The notes under the pieces were generated by a model that had not been told where the DNA came from, made no database searches, and saw nothing but the letters and a program-made list of their open reading frames with translations. The position numbers were made by a program, and so were the translations under genes. DNA of 64,000 nucleotides from Stutzerimonas stutzeri. GTDB lineage: Bacteria > Pseudomonadota > Gammaproteobacteria > Pseudomonadales > Pseudomonadaceae. The DNA is taken from assembly GCF_015291885.1 (NCBI RefSeq), contig NZ_CP036186.1, positions 2,817,001 to 2,881,000 of the forward strand, given 5' to 3'. Positions 32,429 through 42,276 of this stretch are shown here, one piece after another; within the stretch, counting starts at the first letter, position 1; the number at the start of each line of letters is the position of its first letter.

Positions 32429-33181
32429 TCAGCTCTCCAGTACCAACAGCACCGCGCTGGCCACCAGAAAAATGCTGAACAGAAAACGCAACAGCCGTTC
32501 CGGCAACGCATGGGCTAGGCGAACCCCCATGCTGATGCTGAGCAATCCGCCAACGGCCAAGGGCAAGCCCAGCAGCCAGTTGACCTGATGATGCAGCGCG
32601 TAGGTGACCAGGGTGACGCCCGTGCTCGGCGCCGCCAGCGCTAGCGAGAGTCCCTGGGCAACCACCTGAGAGGTGCCGAACACGCTGGTCAGGATCGGCG
32701 TGGCGATGACCGCCCCCCCAACACCGAACAGACCACCTAGAGCTCCAGCACCGGCACCGAGCAGGCCTAGCCATGGCCAGGGATGGCGTAGCTGACCGTC
32801 ACCGGATGCCGGGCGTAGAAACACCCGCAATAACGTGTACGCCGCCAGTGCAAGGAGAAACCCGACGAACGCCAGGCGCATGCGCCCGGGGTCCAAGGAC
32901 ACGGCAACGGCCGCACCGACGATCGCAAAGACGAAACTGGCGCTGCCCAGCGCAAGAGCATGGCACCAATCGATGCGATTGCGCTGGTGATAGCGCCAGA
33001 TGGCGAGCAGCACATTGGGCACTACCATCACCAGCGCCGTGCCCTGCGCCAGTTGCTGGTCCAGGCCGAACAGCACGCCCAGCACCGGAATCGCGATCAG
33101 CCCGCCGCCAATACCGAACAATCCGCCGAGCGTGCCTAACGCTAGCCCCAGCAGGACGTTCAAAGCGATATCGAGCAGCAT
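32429..33181 (-). CDS. TauE/SafE-family sulfite (anion) exporter
   Basis: The ATG at 33181 (250 aa) opens MLLDIALNVLLGLALG. About eight membrane helices with two family repeats are seen: LGGLFGIGGGLIAIPVL and LGGLFGVGGAVIATPIL. The family moves sulfite, sulfoacetate or related anions. It is divergent from the LysR gene 110 bp away, which is its most likely regulator. Confidence 0.85.
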   Translation of the reverse strand: MLLDIALNVLLGLALGTLGGLFGIGGGLIAIPVLGVLFGLDQQLAQGTALVMVVPNVLLAIWRYHQRNRIDWCHALALGSASFVFAIVGAAVAVSLDPGRMRLAFVGFLLALAAYTLLRVFLRPASGDGQLRHPWPWLGLLGAGAGALGGLFGVGGAVIATPILTSVFGTSQVVAQGLSLALAAPSTGVTLVTYALHHQVNWLLGLPLAVGGLLSISMGVRLAHALPERLLRFLFSIFLVASAVLLVLES

Positions 33182-33291
33182 GCCAGCACTCCAATGAAAT
33201 GGGCGCTCATCGTACGCCGCCGTCGCTGGCGCGGGTACGCATAGCCACGCACAATGGCTTTGCGCAAATCGCACAAGCAAGGAACCCTCCG

Positions 33292-34248
33292 ATGTTGCCC
33301 GACGCACTTTCCGCCCAACTCAGCCTATTCATCGACGTGCTCGACGCGGGCAGTTTTTCCGCCGCCGCGCGCCGCCATGGCCTGACACCTTCGGCCGTGG
33401 CTCGACGCGTCGACGCACTGGAGCAGGCGCTTGGCTGCCAGTTATTCAGTCGTAGCACCCATGCAGTGCGACCGATGCCCGCTGCCCTGGCATTTGCCGA
33501 GCGTGCCCGACGAATCGTGCAGGAACTGCATTTAGCCCGTGCGGAGGCAACATCGCTGGACAGCGCGCCGGAAGGCCGAATTCGGATTGACGCACCCGCC
33601 CCGTTCGGTCGACGTCATCTGGCACCGGCACTGGCCGAATTTCTCCAGGCCTATCCTGGAGTCGATATTCAGCTGCGTCTGATCGATAGTTTCGTCGACC
33701 TGCAGGGTGAGCATCTGGGGGAAGTCGATCTGGTGCTACGCATAGGCCCACTGGCCGACACCCGGCTGGTCGCTACACCGCTGGCACCGATGGTGCGCGT
33801 CGTCTGCGCGAGCCCAGCCTATCTCGAACGCCGCGGCCTGCCGTTGCAGCCCGAAGAACTTCCCGAACACGAGGGGCTGGATTGGGATGCCCTGGCGCCG
33901 CCGCACGCCTGGCGCTTCGAGCGTGGCGGGCGACCGCAGCTGCTACGACCTGGCCGACTGCGTATGGTGGCGAACAATGCGGAGGCGTTGCTGGCCGGGG
34001 TATTGGGCGGACTTGGCATCGCCCATCTACCAACCTGGTTGATCAGCGATTACCTGCTGCGTGGTGAGCTGTTGCCGCTGTTCTGCGAAGGGGGATTACC
34101 GCCACCCGAAGCGAGCGGGATCTATGCACTCAGGCTGACACGCGAAGCGGATTCGCGGAGCCGACTTTTGCTGGAGTTTCTGAAAAATCGCTTTGGCCCG
34201 GTCCCTCCCTGGGACCAGGCACTTCAGAGCGGTTTCAAAAGGGAGTGA
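33292..34248 (+). CDS. LysR-type transcriptional regulator
   Basis: The ATG at 33292 (318 aa) gives a normal LysR N-terminus. The helix-turn-helix lies at about residues 17-47 (AGSFSAAARRHGLTPSAVAR) and the effector domain follows, with the CrgA/DsdC-like subgroup pattern EGRIRIDAPAPFGRRHLAPAL. Because it is divergent from the TauE/SafE gene, control of that exporter is a reasonable inference. Confidence 0.88.
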   Translation: MLPDALSAQLSLFIDVLDAGSFSAAARRHGLTPSAVARRVDALEQALGCQLFSRSTHAVRPMPAALAFAERARRIVQELHLARAEATSLDSAPEGRIRIDAPAPFGRRHLAPALAEFLQAYPGVDIQLRLIDSFVDLQGEHLGEVDLVLRIGPLADTRLVATPLAPMVRVVCASPAYLERRGLPLQPEELPEHEGLDWDALAPPHAWRFERGGRPQLLRPGRLRMVANNAEALLAGVLGGLGIAHLPTWLISDYLLRGELLPLFCEGGLPPPEASGIYALRLTREADSRSRLLLEFLKNRFGPVPPWDQALQSGFKRE

Positions 34249-34255
34249 GTGAGGA

Positions 34256-34597
34256 TCAGGCTCTCTGACCTTCGAGCTCCTGAGTGACGCCCCAGCCATC
34301 GAGCACCCCACCAAGGGGTTCGACCAGATACTCAAGATCCTGCTCGAAATCGCCGATGCCGTCGAACGTTGCGTACATCACCTTGCTGATCTGCAGATTC
34401 CAGTTTCCGTCCTCACGCGGAAATACCTGCGTATTGATGGTTTCGCCGCGGAAATTCTGCGCGGCTCGCTGGGCACGGTCCTGCTCGGGAAATACCGCGT
34501 AGAACTCGATGGGATGCACACGGGCAAAATCGAAACCGCCCTCCTTCATCCGGCGCAGAACGGTGCTGCTGACATCCTCGTGGAAGGTGGTGCTCAT
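34256..34597 (-). CDS. RraB-like protein (ribonuclease E inhibitor family)
   Basis: A 113-residue acidic protein with the family segment FARVHPIEFYAVFPEQDRAQ and a second half resembling the RraB repeat (GNWNLQISKVMYATFDGIGDFEQ has the usual alternating pattern). RraB inhibits RNase E in E. coli; this relative is assigned from fold-level similarity only, and the symbol is left blank. Confidence 0.68.
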   Translation of the reverse strand: MSTTFHEDVSSTVLRRMKEGGFDFARVHPIEFYAVFPEQDRAQRAAQNFRGETINTQVFPREDGNWNLQISKVMYATFDGIGDFEQDLEYLVEPLGGVLDGWGVTQELEGQRA

Positions 34598-34856
34598 GAA
34601 TCAGCCTCCTCTCATACTGGATGGAGTTGCCACGAGCTCAGCGGGAGATCGGCTCCGTCGTCAAGACATCGGGCAAACGGGAGTCGCAACAGCTAATCGA
34701 AGTAACGCGGTGGACAATGTCCACAACGACAAGCTAGCAGGCTGCGGAGCCAACTGCGAGGGCTTAATGACATGACGCCAAGCACAGCCCAAAGCTCGCG
34801 ACCTTATTCCAGTAGAGCCTGGAGAACTCCTGGCAGTTCAACGCATCTGCCGGATG
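34598..34856. other. Intergenic region with a 15-bp palindrome
   Basis: No gene is supported here. A perfect 7-1-7 palindrome, GTGGACA-A-TGTCCAC (34710-34724), lies about 115 bp upstream of the RraB-like start and could be an operator. The short plus-strand reading frames have no family features. Confidence 0.5.
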
Positions 34857-34889
34857 CAAAACGGCCCGCACCGTTGCCGGGCGGGCCGT
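34857..34889 (-). terminator. speE intrinsic terminator
   Basis: ACGGCCCGC (34861-34869) and GCGGGCCGT (34881-34889) are perfect complements. On the minus strand the stem is followed by TTTT. It lies 45 bp after the speE stop. Confidence 0.85.
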
Positions 34890-34934
34890 GGGTCAGGCGT
34901 GGCGCGCGTTGCCACGCGGCCAGCGAGTCAGGGA

Positions 34935-35795
34935 TCAGTCGTTGCTGGGCTTGGCAATCGCATGCAACACGTACTGCGGCAGCGCAAAAGCACCAATATG
35001 CACGTGCGGGTTGTAATACCGGGTAACGATGCCACTGCCGGCGAAGCGCTGCATCAGGGTTTCCAGCGGCAGCTTGCGGCTCTCGGCGCTACACGCCCCC
35101 CAAGCGAAGGACATGGCACCGCCGATGTAGGTCGGCACGGCCGCCTGGTAGAAATGCCAGTCGGCAAACAATCCCTGCACGCGCCTTGCGGTGGTCTGCA
35201 GCTCGCCCAGCTGCATGAATGGCGCACCGTTCTGGGCAACGAGGATGCCCCCTTCGTTCAGGCAGCGGCGGCAAGCCTGGTAGAAGTTCTCCGAGAACAG
35301 CACCTCGCCCGGGCCGACGGGATCGGTGGAGTCGGAAATGATTACGTCGAACTTCTCTTCTGTGGTCGCCACGAAGTGCATGCCGTCGTCGATCACCAGG
35401 TTCAGCCGCGGATCCTCGAAGGTGCCTGCGGAATGATTCGGCAGAAACTCCTTGCACATATCAACCACAGCGCCGTCAATTTCGACCATGGTGATGCTTT
35501 CGATATCGCGATGGCGCGCCACCTCACGCAGGATACCGCCGTCGCCACCACCGATGATCAACACGCGGCGCGCCAGTCCATGGGCCAGAATCGGCACGTG
35601 GGCGAGCATCTCGTGATAGATGAATTCGTCGGCCTCGCTGGTTTGGATCACACCGTCGAGGGCCATCACACGTCCCATGCGGGCATTTTCGAAGATCACC
35701 AGATGTTGATGCTCGGTGCGTACTTCGTGCAGCAGCTTGTCGATCTGGAACCGCTGCCCATATCCCTCGTAGAGAGTTTCCTGAAAGTCGCTCAT
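34935..35795 (-). CDS. speE: Spermidine synthase
   Basis: The ATG at 35795 (286 aa) gives [20 protein letters not shown]; a longer in-frame extension covers the divergent alkA promoter and is rejected. Motifs: [26 protein letters not shown] (decarboxylated SAM site), VEIDG and [13 protein letters not shown]. It transfers aminopropyl groups to putrescine. The reaction yields methylthioadenosine, which feeds the mtn salvage genes 2-4 kb away. Confidence 0.95.
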   Translation of the reverse strand: MSDFQETLYEGYGQRFQIDKLLHEVRTEHQHLVIFENARMGRVMALDGVIQTSEADEFIYHEMLAHVPILAHGLARRVLIIGGGDGGILREVARHRDIESITMVEIDGAVVDMCKEFLPNHSAGTFEDPRLNLVIDDGMHFVATTEEKFDVIISDSTDPVGPGEVLFSENFYQACRRCLNEGGILVAQNGAPFMQLGELQTTARRVQGLFADWHFYQAAVPTYIGGAMSFAWGACSAESRKLPLETLMQRFAGSGIVTRYYNPHVHIGAFALPQYVLHAIAKPSND

Positions 35796-35984
35796 GGGGG
35801 TGTCTCCCTTGGCCGGGCCCGAAGCAGCGCTCCGGTGCCTGATAGCTGTCTGGCGTGACGGGCGATACAGCCTGCCCAACGAAAAGAGGCGCATTCTACG
35901 TTGGCCAAGATGACAGCGGGAACCGCAGGCAGCAAAAGCACACTTCGGGACGACAAAGCGACGGGTAGCCCCTAGAGTCTGGTC

Positions 35985-36869
35985 ATGACCGAAACCATCC
36001 AATTGCCTTACCTCGAACCCTGGGACTGGCAGCAATTCCACCGCCATTTTGCCCTGCGTCTGTTGCCCGGCGTGGAGCGGCTGGACGTTGACGGCTACGC
36101 GCGTACGCTGCGACTCGGCGAAGCCTGCGGTTGGCTCCAGGTGCGCACGCAGGCCGACCGCTCGGCGCTCGAACTGACTCTCAGCGACTCCCTGCAACAG
36201 GCTACCCAGCCACTCGTCGGGCAGGTTCGCAGGATGTTCGATCTGGATGCCGACCCGCAGGCCATCGCCACCCATTTCGCTAGCGATCCCGCGCTCGGCC
36301 CCTTGATCGCCGCGAACCCCGGCCTGCGCCTGCCAGCCGCCTATGACCCGTTCGAACAGGCCGTGCGGGCGGTGGTCGGCCAGCAAGTCACGGTCAAGGC
36401 GGCGGTGACCATTACGCGACGTCTGGTGGAACGCCTCGGCGAGCCGCTGCAGGACGCGCTACCGGGGCTGGAGATGCTCTTCCCTACCGCACCAGCGATA
36501 GCCGATGACCCGCTGGACAATATCGGCATGCCATCCAAGCGAGCCCAGGCGCTACGCCGGCTCGCTGCCGCGGTGGCCGAAGGGGCGCTGCAGCTGCATG
36601 TGGAAGATGGTGCCGATGCGCTGGTACAACGACTCTGCGAATTGCCGGGGATCGGGCCGTGGACCGCCGAATACATCGCGCTACGGGGCTTCGGCGTCGC
36701 GGACGCCTTTCCTGCAGCCGATCTCGGACTGCTGAAAGCGCCAATGTGGGGCGCGGATGGCATCAGCGCCAAGGCGTTGGCTCGACGCGCCGAAGCCTGG
36801 CGTCCGTGGCGGGCCTATGCGGCCATTCATATCTGGGACAACTACTCCAAAGCGGCCAAAGGCGGCTAA
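35985..36869 (+). CDS. alkA: AlkA-type DNA-3-methyladenine glycosylase II
   Basis: The 294-residue protein has an AlkA N-terminal domain and a helix-hairpin-helix GPD glycosylase domain: [18 protein letters not shown], then the catalytic Asp in FPAADLGL. It lacks an Ada-type N-terminal part. It excises alkylated bases. Its 3' end overlaps the convergent phosphatase gene by 4 bp, and it is divergent from speE. Confidence 0.9.
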   Translation: MTETIQLPYLEPWDWQQFHRHFALRLLPGVERLDVDGYARTLRLGEACGWLQVRTQADRSALELTLSDSLQQATQPLVGQVRRMFDLDADPQAIATHFASDPALGPLIAANPGLRLPAAYDPFEQAVRAVVGQQVTVKAAVTITRRLVERLGEPLQDALPGLEMLFPTAPAIADDPLDNIGMPSKRAQALRRLAAAVAEGALQLHVEDGADALVQRLCELPGIGPWTAEYIALRGFGVADAFPAADLGLLKAPMWGADGISAKALARRAEAWRPWRAYAAIHIWDNYSKAAKGG

Positions 36870-37426
36870 GGCGGCGCGATACGCGCCAGTAGTCTGGGCG
36901 GACTGGTCAGCGGGCGCTCCAGGATCAGTCCCTCGCCCGACTGCGGGAAGATACCCGTCAGTGCAGTGATGTTGACCTGGTGAGTGACTAGCACCGCTAC
37001 CTCGCCGGCCGGAAGCTGCTCGACGGCCTCGCGCAAGGCTTCGGTATGCCAGTGCTCGTTTGCGGGCGACGTGAAAAACGAATCCAGCGCAGGCAGTGGC
37101 TCCACCCGGCCGAGCGCCATCTGCTCGGCGGTCTCCAGCGCACGGCACCAGCGACTGCTGAACAAGCGCACCTCATGCAGACCCGCTTCGCGCAGCCGCG
37201 CGCCCCAGCGCCGGGCCTCATCCCGGCCGCGCTGATTCAGATTTCGCTGGGTTTTGCAGTCTTCCAGAACGAACCCTTCGGGATCGCCGAGACCTGGCGC
37301 GCTGGCGTGACGCATGACAAGAATCGCCCGCCCCTCGCGCAACGCCTGCCAGGCCGCCGCGTCGTCAGCCCGAAGCGGCTCGGCAGTAAGCGCCAGCAGA
37401 CCGATCAGCAGACCACTGCGCCACAT
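36866..37426 (-). CDS. Exported histidine phosphatase family protein
   Basis: A 186-residue protein with a signal peptide (MWRSGLLIGLLALTAEPLRA) and the phosphoglycerate mutase-like catalytic core: ILVMRHASAPG (RH-x), SSRWCRALETAE and the second His in VLVTHQVN. It is probably a periplasmic phosphatase of unknown substrate. It follows two tiny membrane-protein genes on the same strand (3-bp gap). Confidence 0.82.
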   Translation of the reverse strand: MWRSGLLIGLLALTAEPLRADDAAAWQALREGRAILVMRHASAPGLGDPEGFVLEDCKTQRNLNQRGRDEARRWGARLREAGLHEVRLFSSRWCRALETAEQMALGRVEPLPALDSFFTSPANEHWHTEALREAVEQLPAGEVAVLVTHQVNITALTGIFPQSGEGLILERPLTSPPRLLARIAPP

Positions 37427-37429
37427 GTG

Positions 37430-37621
37430 TCACAACCGCGCCTTGCCGAACGGCCCGGCTGCTACTGCCCACATGATCAAGCCGACCACGGGTAGCAGCA
37501 GGATCACAAACGACCAGACTATCTTGCGGCCAAACTCGATACGGCTACGCCACACATAAGCGATGGCCAGGATATCCAGTACGAGCACCGCAATTGCCAA
37601 TGGTCCGCTCAGACTTTCCAT
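37430..37621 (-). CDS. PLDc_N-type small membrane protein
   Basis: 63 residues with two membrane helices and the PLDc_N (phospholipase D N-terminal-like) pattern LDILAIAYVWRSRIEFGRKIVW...PVVGLIMW. It is a paralogue of the next gene, 6 bp away, suggesting tandem duplication. Function unknown. Confidence 0.7.
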   Translation of the reverse strand: MESLSGPLAIAVLVLDILAIAYVWRSRIEFGRKIVWSFVILLLPVVGLIMWAVAAGPFGKARL

Positions 37622-37627
37622 CAGCGG

Positions 37628-37837
37628 CTACCGGTACGGTCCGCGCGAGTCAGGGCGATTGCCGCGCGGCCCCATGATTCCCCAGATAATCAGGCCGAGT
37701 ACTGGCAGAAGTACGATCAAAAGAACCCAGAGCACTTTCTTGCCGCTGGTACTGTCACTGCGAATGATGCTGATGATCGCCCAGATATCCAGTAGCAGGA
37801 TGAGCAGGCCGAAAATACCGCCGAAGGCGTCTCCCAT
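37628..37837 (-). CDS. PLDc_N-type small membrane protein, paralogue
   Basis: 69 residues with the same two-helix layout as its neighbour (LLDIWAIISIIRSDSTSGKKVLW...PVLGLIIWGIMGPRG) and a short charged tail. A GGAGCG ribosome site precedes the ATG at 37837. Function unknown. Confidence 0.72.
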   Translation of the reverse strand: MGDAFGGIFGLLILLLDIWAIISIIRSDSTSGKKVLWVLLIVLLPVLGLIIWGIMGPRGNRPDSRGPYR

Positions 37838-37913
37838 GGGTACGCTCCTGTTTGGGTGAGTACCTAATCTAGGATGCCAGCGCGACGGCAGGGTTCAGTA
37901 ATCGCCCGGCGCC

Positions 37914-38597
37914 TCAGTAGTGCCGGGGGTCGATCTGCGCAAAGCTGGCGACGGTTTCATGCTCACCGAGCACACCGCCATTGCGGCCCAGCCCGCAGAC
38001 ACGCATGCCGGCTTGCTGCGCGGCATCGAGTTCTTCGACCACGTCAGAGAGGAACAGCACCTCGGCAGCTGCCACGCCGATGGCTTCGGCGATACGCTGG
38101 TAGGAAGCCACCTCGCGCTTGTGCCCGCTGGTGGTATCGAAATAGCCGGAGAACAGCGCCGTAAGGTCGCCAGCCTCGGAGCAGCCGAAGATCAGCTTCT
38201 GTGCCTGGATCGAGCCGGACGAATAGACGTATAGATCGAGTCCCTGCGCCTTCCACTGGTGCAGCGCAGCTACCGCATCGGGATAGACGTGCCCCTTGAG
38301 CTGCCCCGCTCGATAGCCCTGGGCCCAGACCATGCCTTGCAGCGCCTTGAGCGAGGTGGCCTTACGATCGCCGGCAATCCAGCTGAGGAGGATCTCGGTG
38401 ACACGCTCGATATCGGCATCGGCCTCACCGCTTTCGCTGCGCACCGCCTCGATCTGCGCGGCGACCGCGGGCTCACCGGCGTGGCTGCGGAGATACGCCG
38501 GCAAATGCTCGCGGGCATAGGGGAACAGCACGTCGAAAACGAAGCTGACGGAGCTGGTGGTGCCTTCAATATCGGTGAGGATCGCCCTGATCGGCAT
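37914..38597 (-). CDS. mtnC: Enolase-phosphatase E1 (methionine salvage)
   Basis: The ATG at 38597 gives [17 protein letters not shown], the usual family start, 1 bp after the mtnD stop; an ATG at 38606 adds three residues. HAD motifs: [17 protein letters not shown], the lysine in TSGHKREV and [10 protein letters not shown]. It carries out enolisation and dephosphorylation of diketomethylthiopentyl phosphate to the acireductone, the substrate of MtnD. Confidence 0.93.
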   Translation of the reverse strand: MPIRAILTDIEGTTSSVSFVFDVLFPYAREHLPAYLRSHAGEPAVAAQIEAVRSESGEADADIERVTEILLSWIAGDRKATSLKALQGMVWAQGYRAGQLKGHVYPDAVAALHQWKAQGLDLYVYSSGSIQAQKLIFGCSEAGDLTALFSGYFDTTSGHKREVASYQRIAEAIGVAAAEVLFLSDVVEELDAAQQAGMRVCGLGRNGGVLGEHETVASFAQIDPRHY

Positions 38598-38598
38598 C

Positions 38599-39144
38599 TC
38601 AGTCATCCAGCCGTGGGAATTGATCGGCGATGCGCTCGCCGGTGAACTCGGCGACCCAGCCTTCCGGATTGTTGAACAGGCGGATGGCGACGAAGTGCGG
38701 CTCTTCGCCCATATCGAACCAGTGGCGCGTGCCGGCGGGCACGGAGATCAAATCGTTCTTCTCGCACAGCACGGCGTAGACCATGTCCTCGATATGCAGG
38801 GTAAACAGCCCACGCCCTGCAACGAAAAAGCGCACCTCGTCCTCGGCGTGGCGATGCTCATCAAGGAACTTCGCGCGCAGTTCGTCCTTCTGCGGGTGAT
38901 CGCGGGTCAGGCTGATCACATCCACCGTGACGTAGCCACGCTCGGCCATCAGCTTGTCGATCTGCGGCCGGTAGGCAGCGATCACTTCTTCCTGGCTAGC
39001 TCCGGCGGCGATTGCAGCGCTGGCCTCCCAGCGCTCCAGCTGCACACCGACCTTGGCCAGCGTCGGGGCGATGTCTTCGAGGTGGGTCAGCACCTTGAGG
39101 GGCTGGTCGGGTCGGGTCTCGTGATAGACGCTGAGGACACTCAT
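38599..39144 (-). CDS. mtnD: Acireductone dioxygenase
   Basis: The 181-residue cupin has the ARD metal site [12 protein letters not shown] and the later His in GTRHWFDMG. It cleaves the acireductone to the ketoacid precursor of methionine (with iron) or off-pathway products (with nickel). It is third in the MFS-mtnB-mtnD-mtnC run, 52 bp after mtnB. Confidence 0.94.
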   Translation of the reverse strand: MSVLSVYHETRPDQPLKVLTHLEDIAPTLAKVGVQLERWEASAAIAAGASQEEVIAAYRPQIDKLMAERGYVTVDVISLTRDHPQKDELRAKFLDEHRHAEDEVRFFVAGRGLFTLHIEDMVYAVLCEKNDLISVPAGTRHWFDMGEEPHFVAIRLFNNPEGWVAEFTGERIADQFPRLDD

Positions 39145-39196
39145 GTTCGGCTCTCCGAAAGGACGTCTGGCCGGTCGCTACCGGGCAGGCTGGAAT

Positions 39197-39817
39197 TTAT
39201 CTGGGCTGCAAGGCACGCATCTTCAGTTCGCATTCGAAAAGAAATTCGAATGCCTCGATCTGCCGCAGCGCGTCGCTCATCGTCTCGCCCCAGGTGTACA
39301 AGCCGTGGCCGCGAATCAGGTAGCCGACGCAATCGGGATGCTCGTCAAGCCACGGCTGCACCATGGTGGCCAGGGCGGCGATGTCCTGATCGTTGTCGAA
39401 GATCGGCACCAGCACCTGCGATTCATGGCTTGAGATGCCGCTGAAGGCCTTTTGCAGCTCGTAATCGGCGAACACCAGCGAATTGGCCAAGGCGACGCGG
39501 GACAGCACCGTGGCATTGACCGAATGGGTGTGCAGCACCGCGCCGATCTCCGGCTTCCAGCGATACAGCTGGGTATGCAGCAGTGTTTCCGCCGACGGCC
39601 TCTTGCCCTCTTCCAGGCTGTTGCCGTGCATGTCCACGGCCAGCAGGTCATCGGCAGTCAGCTCGCCCTTGTGCCTGCCGGAAACAGTCAGCAGCAGCTC
39701 GGCGCTGGTCAGGCGCGCCGAGTAGTTGCTACTGGTCGCCGGCGACCAACCACGGCCATACAAGAAGCGGCCTGCGTCAATGATCGCCTGACTCAGGTGC
39801 TGGCGGGTAGCAGTCAT
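39197..39817 (-). CDS. mtnB: Methylthioribulose-1-phosphate dehydratase
   Basis: The ATG at 39817 (206 aa) overlaps the MFS stop as ATGA. Class II aldolase-like fold: SSNYSARL, zinc ligands in LHTHSVNA and RGHGLYTWG. It dehydrates methylthioribulose-1-phosphate ahead of MtnC. mtnA and mtnP are not in this window. Confidence 0.93.
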   Translation of the reverse strand: MTATRQHLSQAIIDAGRFLYGRGWSPATSSNYSARLTSAELLLTVSGRHKGELTADDLLAVDMHGNSLEEGKRPSAETLLHTQLYRWKPEIGAVLHTHSVNATVLSRVALANSLVFADYELQKAFSGISSHESQVLVPIFDNDQDIAALATMVQPWLDEHPDCVGYLIRGHGLYTWGETMSDALRQIEAFEFLFECELKMRALQPR

Positions 39818-40965
39818 GCGCGGTCCTCCTGCAAACGGAAGGCAATGATAGCGGCTGCGGCTAGCGCCGCCAGGCTGGCGATGGCGAACGACCAGCCCGG
39901 CCCGAGACCGGACCAGGCATAGCCCGCGTAGAGCGCACCGAGCGCTCCACCGATGCCGGACAGGCTGGCATACAGCGCCTGACCCTGGCCCTGCTGGCGG
40001 TGGCCGAAACTGCGCTGGACGAAGTGAATGGCGGCGGCGTGGAAACTGCCGAAGGTCGCGGCGTGCATCAGCTGCGCGATCAGCAGCACGGTGAGGTGCT
40101 CGGCGAACTGCCCGAGCAATACCCAGCGCAGCGCGGCAATCAGGAAGCTGGCCAGCAGCACTTGGCGCAGCGAGAAACGCTCGAGCAGGCGCGCCATGAC
40201 CAAGAACAGCAGGATCTCCGCAACCACGCCCAGTGCCCACATCAGCCCGATGAAGCTGCGGCTGTAGCCCAGCGCTTCAAGGTGAATACTGAAGAAGGTG
40301 TAGTACGGCCCATGGGCCAGCTGCATCAACGCCACGCAGCCGTAGAAGGCCAGCACGCCAGGTCGGCGCAGCTGGGCGAGAAACCCGCCCTGCCCGGCCA
40401 CCTCGGTACGTTGCTGCGGATGGGCGTTGGGCACCCAGGCGCTGCTCAGCACGATACCGACCATCACGAAGGCCACCGCGGTCGGGTAAAGATCGAGGCT
40501 CAGCCGCTGGAACAGCAGTCCGAGCCCTACCACCGCGAAGATGAAACCGATGCTGCCCCACAGCCTGACCTGGCTGTAGCGCTCAGTCTGCTCGTGCAGA
40601 TGCGCCAGGGTGATGACTTCGAACTGCGGCAGCACCGCGTGCCAGAAGAACGCATGCAACGCCATCACCAGCGCCAGCCAGGCGAAGCTCTTGTCGAAGA
40701 AGATCAGCCCGAAGGACATCAAGGTACACAGCGCACCGAGACGAACGATCTCCAGCCGGCGGCCAGTGGCATCGCCCAGCCAGCCCCAGAGATTCGGCGC
40801 CACGCAGCGCATCAGCATGGGAATGGCGATCAGCTCGCCGATCCGCTCCGGCGAAAAGCCGAGATGATCGAAGTACAGCCCGAGAAACGGCGCCGTGGAG
40901 CCGAGCAAGGCGAAGTAGAAAAAATAGAAGCCGGACAGGCGCCAGTACGGCAACGGAGCATTCAT
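39814..40965 (-). CDS. MFS transporter (HcaT/3-phenylpropionate-like family)
   Basis: 383 residues with about 12 hydrophobic segments. The N-terminal pattern YFFYFALLGSTAPFLGLYFD and RIGELIAIPMLMR fits the PPP/HcaT-like MFS branch. Its stop overlaps the mtnB start, so it may move a sulfur metabolite such as methylthioribose, but this is inferred only from position. aroC lies 74 bp upstream on the same strand. Confidence 0.8.
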   Translation of the reverse strand: MNAPLPYWRLSGFYFFYFALLGSTAPFLGLYFDHLGFSPERIGELIAIPMLMRCVAPNLWGWLGDATGRRLEIVRLGALCTLMSFGLIFFDKSFAWLALVMALHAFFWHAVLPQFEVITLAHLHEQTERYSQVRLWGSIGFIFAVVGLGLLFQRLSLDLYPTAVAFVMVGIVLSSAWVPNAHPQQRTEVAGQGGFLAQLRRPGVLAFYGCVALMQLAHGPYYTFFSIHLEALGYSRSFIGLMWALGVVAEILLFLVMARLLERFSLRQVLLASFLIAALRWVLLGQFAEHLTVLLIAQLMHAATFGSFHAAAIHFVQRSFGHRQQGQGQALYASLSGIGGALGALYAGYAWSGLGPGWSFAIASLAALAAAAIIAFRLQEDRA

Positions 40966-41039
40966 ACGCGACTGACTTCAGGCCGCAAGCGGAGGCGTCG
41001 AGGCCAACCGCATGCGGATCGCAGCCTGTCGATTGCGGC

Positions 41040-42131
41040 TCAAAGCTGGCCCAGCACCGGCGTCGTCACCTGCACATCGGCGTTCTGCCCCCGATGGCGC
41101 AGCAGGTGATCCAGCAACACGATGGCCATCATGGCTTCGGCGATCGGCGTGGCACGAATGCCGACGCAGGGGTCATGGCGACCCTTGGTGATGACGTCCA
41201 CCGGCGCGCCGGTGACATCTATCGAATGGCCTGGCGTGGTGATGCTGGACGTGGCTTTGAGCGCCAGGTGGGCGATGATCGGCTGTCCACTGGAAATGCC
41301 GCCCAGAATGCCGCCTGCGTTGTTGGAGAGGAAACCCTGCGGCGTCAGCTCGTCACGATGCTCGGTGCCGCGCTGGGCGACCGAGGCGAAGCCGGCACCG
41401 ATCTCCACGCCCTTGACCGCGTTGATGCTCATCAGCGCGTGGGCCAGTTCGGCGTCCAGACGGTCGAAGATCGGCTCGCCAAGGCCAGGCGGAACACCAT
41501 CGGCAACCACGGTGATCTTCGCGCCCACCGAATCCTGATCGCGACGCAGCTGGTCCATGTAGGCCTCCAACTCCGGCACCTTGTCCGGGTCGGGGCTGAA
41601 GAAGGCGTTCTGCTCGACGCTGTCCCAGGTCTTGAACGGGATCTCGATCGGGCCGAGCTGGCTCATATAGCCGCGCACCTGAATGCCCAGGGTCGCCAGA
41701 TACTTCTTGGCGATGGCACCGGCAGCCACGCGCATGGCGGTCTCGCGCGCGGAGCTGCGGCCACCGCCGCGGTAGTCGCGCACGCCGTACTTGTGGTGAT
41801 AGGTGTAGTCGGCATGGGCCGGACGGAACTGATCCTTGATCGCTGAGTAGTCCTTGGACTTCTGATCGGTATTGCGAATCAGCAGGCCGATCGGGCACCC
41901 CGTGGTCTTGCCTTCGAACACACCGGAAAGGATTTCCACCTCATCGGCTTCCTGGCGCTGGGTGGTGTGCCGGCTGGTACCAGGCTTGCGGCGGTCGAGA
42001 TCACGCTGCAGATCTTCCAGCGACAGCTCCAGCCCGGGCGGGCAACCGTCGACGATGGCCACCAGCGCAGGACCATGGCTTTCGCCGGCAGTGGTGACGG
42101 TGAACAGCTTGCCGTAGGTATTGCCGGACAT
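41040..42131 (-). CDS. aroC: Chorismate synthase
   Basis: The 363-residue protein starts [20 protein letters not shown], with the family signatures [30 protein letters not shown] and RGTEHRDE. It converts EPSP to chorismate using reduced FMN, the last step of the shikimate pathway. It is divergent from the hydrolase gene. Confidence 0.97.
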   Translation of the reverse strand: MSGNTYGKLFTVTTAGESHGPALVAIVDGCPPGLELSLEDLQRDLDRRKPGTSRHTTQRQEADEVEILSGVFEGKTTGCPIGLLIRNTDQKSKDYSAIKDQFRPAHADYTYHHKYGVRDYRGGGRSSARETAMRVAAGAIAKKYLATLGIQVRGYMSQLGPIEIPFKTWDSVEQNAFFSPDPDKVPELEAYMDQLRRDQDSVGAKITVVADGVPPGLGEPIFDRLDAELAHALMSINAVKGVEIGAGFASVAQRGTEHRDELTPQGFLSNNAGGILGGISSGQPIIAHLALKATSSITTPGHSIDVTGAPVDVITKGRHDPCVGIRATPIAEAMMAIVLLDHLLRHRGQNADVQVTTPVLGQL

Positions 42132-42276
42132 GCAGGACGCTCCGCGATCGACCGAAAAACAGGGGCCGGAAGTATACCTGAGGCCGCTGCGGTTTCATCG
42201 CCCCTGTTGCCGGCGCATACTGACCTTTGCGGCGATTGCCGCGTCCAACCTGCTCTGTTATCGACGAAGTCCTTCC

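Noticed and set aside
34509..34775. 88-codon plus-strand frame upstream of speE
   Set aside because: It runs antisense through the RraB-like gene and has no family features.
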